A stretch of DNA of 64,000 bases. It comes from Setoptus koraiensis. Lineage: Eukaryota > Arthropoda. The notes under the pieces were generated by a model. That model was not told the DNA's origin and did not search any database. It saw only the letters and a program-made list of their open reading frames with translations. The stretch spans positions 2,790,001-2,854,000 of the forward strand of contig CM106585.1 in the NCBI GenBank assembly GCA_048013815.1, written 5' to 3'. The first letter of the stretch is position 1. Every line of letters begins with the position of its first letter. Shown here piece by piece: positions 45,701 to 55,780 of the stretch. The position numbers and the translations under genes are program-made.

Positions 45701-47370
45701 TTTAGACCAGTAGTAGTGGTTGCTTGCTCTACAGTGTGCATCTTTATGCTCTACAAGTGACATCCGTTATAAATGATCCCGTAGATCTCAAGTTAATAAT
45801 TCAACGTCGTTGTTTACAGTTGGGCCAACAATTACGCCAACAGTTACGGGACAAATCTGAAATCTCATTAAGACGTAACCCAGTTGTGACAAACGGAATT
45901 GATATGAGGCCCTACTCTTTATTCTGGTCAGCTGTGCACTTTTATCCTACAACTATTAAACGGCAAGTTGCAATTAATCCATCAATTAATTGTTGGCTTG
46001 AATTCTCTCTGCCGGTTGTCCGCGTGATGATAATAATGGTGGCTCTTTGTGTACATGGCGAGCTCTTGGTCAATCGAGCTGGATCGATAAGCCGCTCGCG
46101 TTGCTAACTTCCTACAGTAGAGGTAGCATGAAAGAATTGTGGCTGATAAAACCATTACAAAGTCGATACATCTAGCCATCTGCAGAATGCGGAAATTAAT
46201 TCATGCGATGCGACACTTTCATTCTGTATTACCATAAACCATGAAATTATCACAACAAGTGTTAATCGATGGCGCCAATAAACACCTGATACAAGCGAGA
46301 TCGACAAGAAGCGGATAAGCAAAAACAGAAGCATTTGATTTTGGCCACTCTACCGCTATCAACATTCGCATGTTCGCCAAACTGTAAAATCAAGCCTCTT
46401 CCGTACAATTTTGTTTTTACATTTATGTACATACAGTATTGTAGTTGCTGGGAAGGAATCTTCCGAGGACCATTGGCCGGTTTGAAGTCCAACGAGAATA
46501 ACATAATCATTTAACGACACAATGAGTCGAGTTTTAGATTGATCGAGATTCAAATTTATTTGTGACGAGCACTACAATCGGGTGCCAACCAACAATACGA
46601 CCAATAAATCGTAAACTGACTCTTGAAATGATACTCATAAAGGTTTTAATCTGTCTCACGAATTGTTTGGTGGTCAACAACAGGAAATCATTGCAATTAA
46701 GATTGGGTCGCACAATATGGCACTAGTCGGATATTTAGCTGCCGCACGACCACTTTTTTATGATTTATCATGCTCTAATAAGTTGCATGCAGGTCATAAT
46801 TGAATAATGGCCCAAGTTATTGAAACAAACGAAAGCCATTATCATGGTGTCATGGTCAATTTATTGATGTCCTGTAGATATTACTACGCTGATTTACATG
46901 TTGATTATTGATTGAAAATGGTGTATAAAATGCGTGGTCGTTATGGACATTCAGTGGTGATCTCATTCTGTTGGCTGAGGTGTCGGAGGATTTCGCTATT
47001 AAACAACAATAGAGGAAATACAATGCAATCGAACCATGTATCCTGTGATTGATACGCCCCTCGTCGCTCTAGTCCTGAATCGACACAATTGTCATGCATT
47101 AGAAATGCACTAAATTATGATATAACGAGATGACATTCGACATCATGGTTAAGAAGACAAAGACCCACGTGTTCTTCGAAGGAAACGATTATAAAATGAG
47201 TGTAAGCAAAGTTCTAAAGCAGTATTCATAGATACACTGTCGATATACACACATACGTACGAGAGATATAGTAATAAATACATCTTATTCAACTGCATTA
47301 GAATAGTAGTAATAATCGTAATAAAATTATGATCTAATAGAATTAGATCCACTCATATTTGACCCATCCT
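42782..47370. other. Intergenic stretch (about 4.6 kb) with base-composition change
   Basis: No convincing gene. The left part has an AACAACATTGATA-type tandem repeat (43176-43310) and a CAA/CAG tract (44335-44405). From about 44.8 kb the sequence is visibly AT-rich, with short frames of no recognisable composition. The right end leads into the gypsy LTR. Confidence 0.5.
43186..43312. repeat. ACAACATT(GATA) tandem repeat
   Basis: Imperfect 15-17 bp units (CAACATTGATAAAA, CAACATTCATACAA) repeated about seven times. Confidence 0.75.
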
Positions 47371-48203
47371 TTTGTCGAACAAAATATAAATATCTTTGCC
47401 CAGAAGTAAACAGAAATCAACATCCGCTATCACGCCCCTCACAGCCCTACCTCGCGGCATTACACAACTAAAGTTCGCGCGGTTATTAAACTGCGCACTT
47501 CACTGTGCACTTGCACATAATTGTACATATTCGCGTGTGCGACTATAAAAGCACACGCTTTGTATTTAAATAAACAGTTCTAACCCAACTAGATAACATG
47601 GAGGTTCTTTGATAAACTTGGATTATTCGTCAAAAAAGTTCAAGGTGGATCAAGAAGTAAGAATCGAAGAGCTGGTGGAAGCAATCAAGAGAAGCAATAT
47701 CAAGCCGACTATAAAGACAGTTATTTGCGAGTTAGTGAGGCGAGTTGAGAGAAGCAACGAAAGTTCAACAAGTGACACAGTAAGAGAAGAAAATCTTATT
47801 ACAATGGCAGACCAAGCGAAAGAAGACCTCAAGATGCTAAGAAAGCCAGAGGAATTTTAAGGCGACCCAACAAAAGCCAGAGCTTGGATCGAGGATTTCA
47901 AGTTCTGTGCCAAGGTAAACGTATGGGACAATAAAGTAGCAGCAAAACGAATGCCAGCGTTCCTTGGCGGCAGTGCCAGGAACTGGTACCGAGTGGCCAT
48001 AGAAGCATCCGATATTGAAGATAATTTCGAGCAGATAGAGAAACAATTTAACGCACTTTTCTTGCCCCAATCGAACAAATTAATGGTAGCTAGCGAGCTG
48101 GACAAACGAAGACAACGACAAGATGAACCGATCAGTAATTTCATCATAGATATGAGACTCTTGTGCAGAGAGTACGATAGAAACATGCCAGTCGAAGAAG
48201 TCG

Positions 48204-49080
48204 GGTGTTGTAGCGAATAGTGCCCCAGTCAGATTTCGATGAAACTTCACACACGGGGCCCGTAGGGCCCAAAAACAATAACCTCGGTGGTCCGGAAGTG
48301 CGGAAACTTCCGGTTCCGGTTTTACAAAAAAAATGAGATACAGGCTTGAAACTCACTATACATGTGAATCAGAGCACGCAGAGTACGATAACGTCAATTT
48401 CAAATTTGTCTCACTTCCGGTTGACGAGATATCTGGATGAAACCGCTGCAGGGGCGTAGACGGGACGGAATACCCGCGCGCACGAACAAATACGTGCGCT
48501 ATCAGGCCCATTCTGTTCAACACTTAAGGATGCGCAGCTCCTTTTCTGTTCCGGATATATGTTCAGAGCCTTCCATGCGTCCCCATTTCGTTCTTTTTCT
48601 ATCATTCGTGTATGGATTGCAGTCATGTGAGCGGAGGGTAGAGGGCGAAGCCCGATACCCGAAGCGCTCATCAACCCTACCCGAAGGGTTCCCGTCGCAC
48701 GCAGTCGTCGCGGGAGCGACGACGGAGATGTGACGGCCTCCAGAATAAGAGGCCGCAGGCCGAGTTCTCAGACACACCGCATGTGCATCCCCGAGCGCAG
48801 CGAAGCAATAATTTGGTCACTTCCGGTCTTCTAACCCTAGTAATATCTCTATATCTCGAAAACCGGAAGTCGCACAGAGCTGAAAATTATGTTATCGTGT
48901 TCAGCGTAGCTTGAAACGTCTCTGTAGTGAATTTCAGAGCTCTAGATTCAACTTTTTGTAAAACCGGAACCGGAAGTTTCCGCACTTCCGGACCACTTTT
49001 CCCGATGGTTTTGGGTCAAGATGAACCCGTACCTGAAGTTTCATCAAAATCGGGGCGGGGCACCATTCGCTACAACAACC
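48204..49080. mobile_element. MULE-like non-autonomous DNA transposon, copy 1 (877 bp), inside gypsy gag
   Basis: Exact 9-bp target duplication AAGAAGTCG at 48195-48203 and 49081-49089. The termini are GGTGTTGTAGCGAAT on the left and, on the complement, GGTTGTTGTAGCGAAT on the right. The inverted repeats extend with interruptions over about 150 bp, including a strongly matching block TCCGGAAGTGCGGAAACTTC followed by CGGTTCCGGTTTTACAAAAA on each side. A 9-bp duplication with long TIRs is the Mutator (MULE) pattern. There is no transposase frame. The centre (about 48615-48775) holds a GC-rich hairpin-forming core shared with copy 2. Confidence 0.85.
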
Positions 49081-50108
49081 AAGAAGTCGTCGATCGAACA
49101 ACGATCGAAGATTTGGTTGAAGTTTGCGTCGCTATAGAAGAGGGAATGAGAAGAAGACATCAGGAAGCGCGAGCGTCAACGCAGTAATTTCATCCAACGG
49201 CAAACCAATCAATTGCTACAACTGCGGAGCACGCGGTCATATCTCAAGAGAATGCACAGCTCAACGTAACAATGGTAGAAACGCGTCTAGAGGAAAACCT
49301 GGCGGTTACAAGCAAAGTAACGATAATCCTAGGAACGCAAACCGTCCGACAGGACGTTACAACGATCGTCGCAATGATCGCAACCAGAGACGCCAATTCG
49401 ACAATCGGCCCATTAGAGAATACAATAACGGATGAGAGAATGACAACAACCGAAACAGCAACGAAATGACTTGTTTCAGTTGTGGAGGCAAAGGCCACCC
49501 GGCCAAGATCTGCCCGTCCAACAGAGAAAACTCAAACAGAGGAACAGACCGACCGAGAGACGATACAAAGAAGAACGAAACTCATGTAAAACAATTCCAT
49601 ATATCGAATAAAGACAATATTATAGCGTATATTATGCCAGAGTCAGCAATTGCCGAGAAAATCAACCTTAAACTTGTACCGACGACAGTAGGAGATTTAA
49701 AGACAGCCAATGGTTCGACCATGCGGAAGTCGAGCCAGGCATCAGTGAAGCTAAGAATCGCAGTCGGTAAGAAGAATTTTGAAGAGGAGCGCGATATCGT
49801 CGTATGCGAAGGTCTGCCAGTAGATGTCATATTAGGTCTGGACACACTGACAGACTTGGGATTAGTCGTCGACTGCCCAAACAAAAGATTAGTGAAAGTC
49901 CCCAAAAGAGACGCCGAAGAAGAGACAGCAAACGCCTGCTTCATGGTTTACACGACAAAGATCCCTCCAAGGTCGTCTGCAGTCGTAGATGTAGCGGTAG
50001 ACGGAGACCCACAGCAAGAGGTGGTCATCTGCCCGACAAAAACTAGAAACAACGTGATATTCCCTGCAAGCGTTAACACAGTAGAGAATGGAAGAACGAA
50101 GACTGTGG

Positions 50109-51168
50109 GGGTGTTCTTGCGAAGTGGGCACCCATCAGATCACCACGAAACTCACCATGTGGGTACTCTAGAGGCCCTTGATGACGATTCTTCTAGACCG
50201 GAAGTGTAGAAATTACTCCTTCCGGTTTTAGCTTCAACTTCGAGCTAGAGACATGAAACTTGGTATGCAGCAGACTACAGTCATTCTCAGTACAATGTAG
50301 TTCATCTCATGCCTGTGCGACTTCCGGTTCCAGAGATATTCAGGAAAAACCGCGCGGGTATTCCGCCCGGGACGAAATATTCGCGCGCACGAGAAATTAC
50401 GCGCGCCAAGAGGCTCAGACATGTCGCCACACAAGTCGTCGAAGCGCTTGAATCATGTTCCGAGGCTTTCAACTTTTCTTCTTGTCTCTTACTCTCGTCT
50501 ATGGTTTGCAGTCATGTGAGCGGAGGGTAGAGGGCGCAGCCCGATACCCGAAGCGCTCATCAACCCTACCCGAAGGGTTCCCGTCGCACGCAGTCGTCGC
50601 GGGAGCGACGACGGAGATGTGACGGCCTCCAGATTACGAGGCCGCAGGCCGAGTTCTCAGACCCATCACAGGTGCGGTCCCGAGTGTGGTATCTACCTTG
50701 GTGATAATATTCATGAATCTCGCAAAAAATGAATTTCGCGTGCGCCGGGGATTGACGGGTGAGCATGGGTACCCCGGGTACCGCGCGCTACCCGCAACGG
50801 TCATGCTGCACTCATTCGGTTGTGATTATTACCCTCGCGCAGCCTATTACTAACTCGGATACCCGAAATACCCGGGTAAACCCTGGTATCGCACATCGGG
50901 TTCATTTTAACACTTCCGGTATACGATTTCTGAGTTCAAAATACTTGACTGCACCTTGCTGTAACAAAATTATCTGCAAAAAAAGAAGTGGGAACCGCTA
51001 GCGGTCGTCGGGTATCACAAAACGCCCACTGTGCGGTACCTCGGGTAACTCGGAAACCGTAACTTTCTACATCTTATAAATACCCAATCTGGTATCAGGG
51101 TACTATACCCTACCCAAAAATACCCAAAATACCCCAATCTGATGGGTGCCCACTTCGCAAGTATAACC
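50109..51168. mobile_element. MULE-like non-autonomous DNA transposon, copy 2 (about 1060 bp), inside gypsy protease region
   Basis: The ends carry a 25-bp perfect inverted repeat containing CTTGCGAAGTGGGCACCCAT, preceded by a less conserved GGGTGTT / GGTTATA tip. Flanking GACTGTGG occurs at 50101-50108 and 51169-51176; a ninth base differs (G versus C), so the duplication is 8-9 bp. It shares with copy 1 the tip pattern, a subterminal ACTTCCGGTT-rich zone, a CGCGCGCACGA block and a nearly identical core (about 50505-50672). The right third is full of GGGTACC/TACCC variants, giving a palindrome-rich end. No transposase frame. Confidence 0.82.
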
Positions 51169-51401
51169 GACTGTGGCGCTGAACCCGACGAACGCACCGA
51201 TAGATTTGTCGTGCGGGCTTGACATTGCTAACTGGACGACCGCCGACGACAACCCAAAGGAGACTAGGTGCTTCGGCGAAGTAAATATGATAAGACAGGT
51301 CGATGAAACAACTCATATAGAAATAGGCAACCAGTTGAAGGACGATCAGGCTGAAGAGCTCATTGACCTCGTCAAAGAATACAAAGATATCTTCTCAGAT
51401 T

Positions 51402-51753
51402 CTACCAGGATTTCTAGACCGCCTGCACCACCTACCAATATCACGCATCAAGCTAACATTGGAGTGAGTATTCGTTTCTCTTCCCCGCTTAACTTCTTGC
51501 GCAAAATTTCTAGCGCGTTTAGACAATTTGAGGATGATATGGCCTCTACTATGTATATTGTACCTGCAATTTAATAAATTCATCATGCTTATTAATCTGA
51601 ACATAATAGAGGCCATGTCATCCTCAAATTGTCTAAACGCGCTAGAAATTTTGCGCAAGAAGTTAAGCGGGGAAGAGAAACGAATACTCACTCCAATGTT
51701 AGCTTGATGGGTGATATTGGTAGGTGGTGCAGGCGGTCTAGAAATCCTGGTAG
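51402..51753. repeat. Large inverted repeat (arms about 152 bp, spacer about 47 bp) at a gypsy junction
   Basis: The arm 51402-51553 and its near-exact complement 51601-51753 are separated by an AT-rich spacer. Both arms are gypsy coding sequence, so a plus-strand gypsy piece meets an opposite-strand gypsy piece here. This could be a foldback rearrangement, a retrotransposition of two templates, or an assembly artefact. Confidence 0.85.
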
Positions 51754-52155
51754 GCATAGGAACAGGTGCGAGATCAAGATTTTCATCATTTTGAGTATCA
51801 GTAGGAACATAGGATACCAGTGCCAGGCGATCCGCGTCCGGGATCCCGTCATGCCTAATACTTGCCTCACCTCTTCTACACTGGAAGGTGGTGGCAATCT
51901 CTCGATGCTCGTGTTGTTGGCTTGCGGCTTAATGCCGTTCCTATTCAATACGTGACCAAGTACATCTGCCTCGTCAAAAGCGAACCTGCACTTCGCTAGT
52001 TTGACGGTAAGATTAGCCTCTTTTATCTTCATCAATACGCTAGCCAAACTTTGCATGTGTTGTTTCCATGTCCGGGACATGATGATTAGGTCGTCCAGGT
52101 AAATGTGGACTGCTTGACCCTTTAATCCCCTCATGACCCTCCAAACTGCGTTCTC
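51601..52155 (-). mobile_element. Ty3/gypsy reverse-transcriptase fragment, opposite orientation
   Basis: On the minus strand it carries the gypsy RT core with the YLDDLIIMS catalytic motif (near 52095) and the following LxKCRFAFDEADVLGHVLNR segment. It begins at the inverted-repeat junction and stops where copia sequence starts. Broken fragment, probably the same or a close family as the plus-strand copy to its left. Confidence 0.8.
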
Positions 52156-52431
52156 AGGTTGAACAAAAGTCTGTACGGCCTGAAACAGGCACCGAGGGTG
52201 TGGAAGACGAGCTTCGACCAAATCCTGTCAAGGCTCAACTTCCAACCACTCCTTTCAGATCCATGCTTATTTTCAGACGTCATAAACTCAGAAAGAGTTA
52301 TCCTAGCCGTATACGTCGATGACGGACTGGCGGCATCGGCTTCAAAAGAAGCGCTCAGAACTCTACTTAAGCTGCTATCAGACGAACTGAAGACTAGAGA
52401 AGTGAAGACGAGGAAATTTGTAGACTGCTAG
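52156..52431 (+). mobile_element. Ty1/copia reverse-transcriptase fragment
   Basis: The plus-strand frame contains the copia hallmark LYGLKQAPRVW and the catalytic YVDDGL motif. It is a short internal piece, bounded by opposite-strand gypsy on the left and opposite-strand copia on the right. Confidence 0.85.
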
Positions 52432-54506
52432 GAGTGTCCGGGCGCTCTCAATAATGGTTCTGTTAGACCTTTCAGCCCTCCCATTCTGCTGGGGGGTTCT
52501 TGGGGCGCTGTGGTGTAGGTTTATATGTTCTATGGCAAGAACTACTCGGACCCGTTGGTTGAGGAATTCGGACCCGCAGTCTGACCACAGGCTGCGAGCT
52601 CACCTCCCCGTTTCACACTCGATCGTGGAGAAGTAGCTCTCCAGCTTTTCCACCACCTGATCCTTCGTTTTGAGCGGATAAAAGGATCTATAGTTGCTGC
52701 TTTCGTCGGTGAGTATTAGAGCGTATTCGTTGCCTCTCAGGCTCGGTGGGAGTCTCCCTATCAGGTCCATATGAATTACGTCGCCTACTTCTCTCGCCAT
52801 TTCCCTAGTAGTAGGCGGGTGCGTGGTATTCGTTGCTTTGCCCATAGGGCAGGTGCTGCACTGGGGGAGTGACTGGTGATCGATGATGCTTGCTCCAGAT
52901 ACCAGTCCACCCCTTATCACGTCCTCTATCTGTGCGGAACCGATGTGGCCTAGAGCGCTATGCCATTCGCTCATTGTGCGGCTGCTCCTGCCAAATAGAA
53001 TCTTCGTGATGATTGGTTTTATTTTTAGTCGGTACAGACCAGATGGTTGGTATATACCCATCATGACCGTGGGTTTACTCCCTGTACGCGGCTGAAAGTA
53101 GCAGTGGTCCTCTATAAATGTCGTGCAGATCCGTTTACGGATCGCCCCAACTGAGATTAGATTTTCGGCTGCTTCAGGTGCGAATAGTATTTTGTTAATG
53201 GTTATGCTCAAGGGTCCTCGGTTCGTTTCGCTTACAAACTGGATCGACCCCGATCCATATGCCCGGATCGTTTCCTTGTTACCCACCATTATTTCGATGG
53301 GTTCGGCGAATTGTTACCAGCTCGAGAAGTAGTCCCTTGTTTTGCAAACGTGTCCGGTGGACCTGGAGTCTGAGTACCAATCCTCCGTACTTTGTTCTTT
53401 GTTTCTCATCATGAAAGAAACGTTTCTGTCCGTGCTCTGGCGATATTCCTGCGGGCGACTAGGCGGTTTAGATGCAGACTCGTCTCGCCTCCTCCTCCTG
53501 CACTCCCGTATCCAGTGGCCTTGCTTTCCACAGTAGTTGCAGGAGGAGTCAACTTTCTTATCATTTGTGTAGTTTTTCTTGTAGTGAGCCTTTTTCCTAT
53601 ATTCTTTGCTCAGCAGAGCAGTATGACTGGCTTCTGGCTCGTGTATGTTTCTTGCTTTTAGTTTAACCTCCTCAAAGAGTAGCCCATCTTTGAGGCTCTT
53701 TAACGACTGTACTGGGGTGCTGTCCCACACCTGCTTGAACACGTCGTAGTCGGAGCCAAGTCCCCTCAGGAGGTTGGCCTCTTGAGCCTTCTCACTCAGT
53801 GCCTGGCCTTGTCCCGCGAGCCGATCCACTAAAGTCTCCATTTTTGAGATGTAGACTGACATATCGTTGGCATCATCTAGCTTGATTGTAAAGAGCTGGA
53901 TGAAGTCATTGTTCATGCTTACGTTCCCTTCTCTTTCGTAGGTGCTGATCAACCTTTCCCATATCTCTCTGGCAGTGTAATACCGCAAACTTATCGATGT
54001 TCGTTTGGTCCATCGAGGTAATGAGCAACTCCCATGCCTCGGAATCTCTTTTCTCTAGCTGCTGCGCTTTCATTTGCGTCTTCTTCACCAAATACTACAC
54101 TTTCAAGCTTTCTATTCTTGAGTGCCCGACTCATTATTTTCTTCCATGACGTGAAGTTCTTCTGGCCGGTCAATCGAATAACTTGCAGTCGCCTTTGGTG
54201 GCTCTGCGTGTCACCCAGTGCTACCATTTGGTTCTGGGGTTGGTTCTGGTCATCCATGATGTTGGTGTTGGTGTTGGTGTTGGTGTTGGTGTTGGTGTTG
54301 GTGTTGGTGTTGGTGTTGGTGTTGGTGTTGGTGTTGGTGTTGGTGTTGGTGTTGGTGTTGGTGTTGGTGTTGGTGTTGGTGTTGGTGTTGGTGTTGGTGT
54401 TGGTGTTCGTGCTGATAACGTGTTAGAGTTTTACTAATAGCATATACTTTATTCTCGTAACGAGTACAACTATTAAGTAATTCATGCACAAAGCATCGTT
54501 CGCTAT
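52432..54506 (-). mobile_element. Broken Ty1/copia LTR retroelement: LTR end, leader, gag, integrase
   Basis: Reading on the minus strand from the right: an LTR end (about 54423 to the gap, with AATAAA near 54448), a primer-site-like CGTTATCAGCACG, a hexanucleotide array, gag from about 54257 (N-terminal [14 protein letters not shown] motif, a UBN2-type middle and a CCHC knuckle CNYCGKQGHWIREC near 53540), then the GAG-pre-integrase region (HSALGHIG...CSTCPMGKA) and the integrase core and tail (TPQQNGRAERSNRTI near 52480). The element stops at 52432. Fossil with several breaks; pol after the integrase is missing here, though the adjoining opposite-strand RT piece may have come from the same family. 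Confidence 0.82.
54261..54406. repeat. (GTTGGT)n hexanucleotide array, about 24 units
   Basis: Uninterrupted 6-bp units in the copia leader, between the primer-site region and the gag start. It encodes His-Gln, Val-Gly or Leu-Val repeats in the different frames. Confidence 0.95.
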
Positions 54507-55006
54507 NNNNNNNNNNNNNNNNNNNNNNNNNNNNNNNNNNNNNNNNNNNNNNNNNNNNNNNNNNNNNNNNNNNNNNNNNNNNNNNNNNNNNNNNNNNNNN
54601 NNNNNNNNNNNNNNNNNNNNNNNNNNNNNNNNNNNNNNNNNNNNNNNNNNNNNNNNNNNNNNNNNNNNNNNNNNNNNNNNNNNNNNNNNNNNNNNNNNNN
54701 NNNNNNNNNNNNNNNNNNNNNNNNNNNNNNNNNNNNNNNNNNNNNNNNNNNNNNNNNNNNNNNNNNNNNNNNNNNNNNNNNNNNNNNNNNNNNNNNNNNN
54801 NNNNNNNNNNNNNNNNNNNNNNNNNNNNNNNNNNNNNNNNNNNNNNNNNNNNNNNNNNNNNNNNNNNNNNNNNNNNNNNNNNNNNNNNNNNNNNNNNNNN
54901 NNNNNNNNNNNNNNNNNNNNNNNNNNNNNNNNNNNNNNNNNNNNNNNNNNNNNNNNNNNNNNNNNNNNNNNNNNNNNNNNNNNNNNNNNNNNNNNNNNNN
55001 NNNNNN
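54507..55006. other. Assembly gap (500 N)
   Basis: Exactly 500 N, the conventional size for a gap of unknown length, at the edge of the repeat nest. The true sequence, probably including the copia LTR, is missing. Confidence 0.99.
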
Positions 55007-55234
55007 TATATATTTAGATTTTGACGAATGATCTCACTCGATCGGTTGATCATTCGTTGTTGATCAATAACATGACATCTTCATGACAATAAATTGCAAG
55101 CTACGAAGTGCAACAAACTAGTTCACTACTTGATCATTGTGATCACTACTGACCAGATCATTTCATTTTGAACATTTGATATCGATTGATCATTTCTGAT
55201 TCATTCTGACTTTTTGATTCCAGTCAAGTCGATA

Positions 55235-55780
55235 ATGGATTCATCAGAATCGTCTTCATCAGCATCATCGAGTGACACCAATGTCTATGCTGAAATCACC
55301 AAGAGTGAGAAAGGCAGAGACCTCATTTATCACGGAGGATACATCTATTATAACGACAAAAGGGTCGACAACAAATATTATTGGGCTTGCACTGAGTCAC
55401 GGAGTGATCTCAAATGCAAAGCAAGAATGACAACCGAGCTCATTAGAGCTCGACAAGGAGATCGTCCACCTAAACACAAAATAATTAGATGTGATGGCCA
55501 GTGCACAAGGCACAAGCATGAGCCTTCGCCGTTCAAAAAGCTTCAAAAAGATGCACTTGCGGCAATAAAGGCGAGAGCCGGTTCCAGCCGAGATAGGCCG
55601 GCAAACATCATCCAACAGGCTGTTGGGGAGATGCCAATCGATGCTGCCATTGATTTGCCTAATAGAATGGCTATCCGGAGAACAATCAATCGGGCCAGAT
55701 CTGCCGGATCGGGTGTTGCACAACTGCAAATCAAATCACAATGTCGACAGGTGTTTCAAGCTTCATGGTTATCCGAATAG
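55235..55780 (+). pseudogene. FLYWCH zinc-finger protein, MULE-transposon-type, truncated (181 aa)
   Basis: After a Ser-rich start (MDSSESSSSASSSD) comes a FLYWCH-type zinc finger: GRDLIYHGGYIYYNDKRV, NKYYWACTESRSDLKCKARM and, about 30 residues on, the RHKHEP pair of His ligands. The tail has ANIIQQAVGEMPIDAAIDLP then RRTINRARS, the arrangement that in animal MULE transposases precedes the catalytic domain. The catalytic part is absent: the frame ends shortly after QVFQASWLSE, so it is a truncated transposase relic or a first exon (a possible CAG|GTGTTT donor lies near 55749). It lies just right of the assembly gap and about 4 kb from two MULE-like MITEs, so it may be a remnant of a related autonomous element; that link is inference. 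Confidence 0.65.

Larger units (their letters stand above)
47380..51553 (+). mobile_element. Broken Ty3/gypsy LTR retroelement: LTR end, gag, protease and start of pol
   Basis: Parts in order: an LTR-like region with a TATA box (near 47543) and AATAAA, ending about 47598; gag coding from about 47609 with two CCHC zinc knuckles (CYNCGARGHISREC near 49213 and CFSCGGKGHPAKIC near 49470); then an aspartic protease domain with an ILGLDTLTDLG motif near 49830; then the protease-RT spacer up to the inverted-repeat junction at about 51553. Two DNA transposons have inserted, one in gag and one in the protease region (listed separately). No 3' LTR is seen in the window. The copy is a fossil with several breaks, including the two insertions and loss of most of pol. 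Its LTR start could not be fixed. Confidence 0.82.

Noticed and set aside
45724-46107. 127-codon plus-strand frame in AT-rich DNA
   Set aside because: No recognisable family or motif, and no supporting splice or promoter signals; kept as non-coding.
54250-55053. Long frames running through the N gap
   Set aside because: Artefacts of translating N; no sequence exists there.
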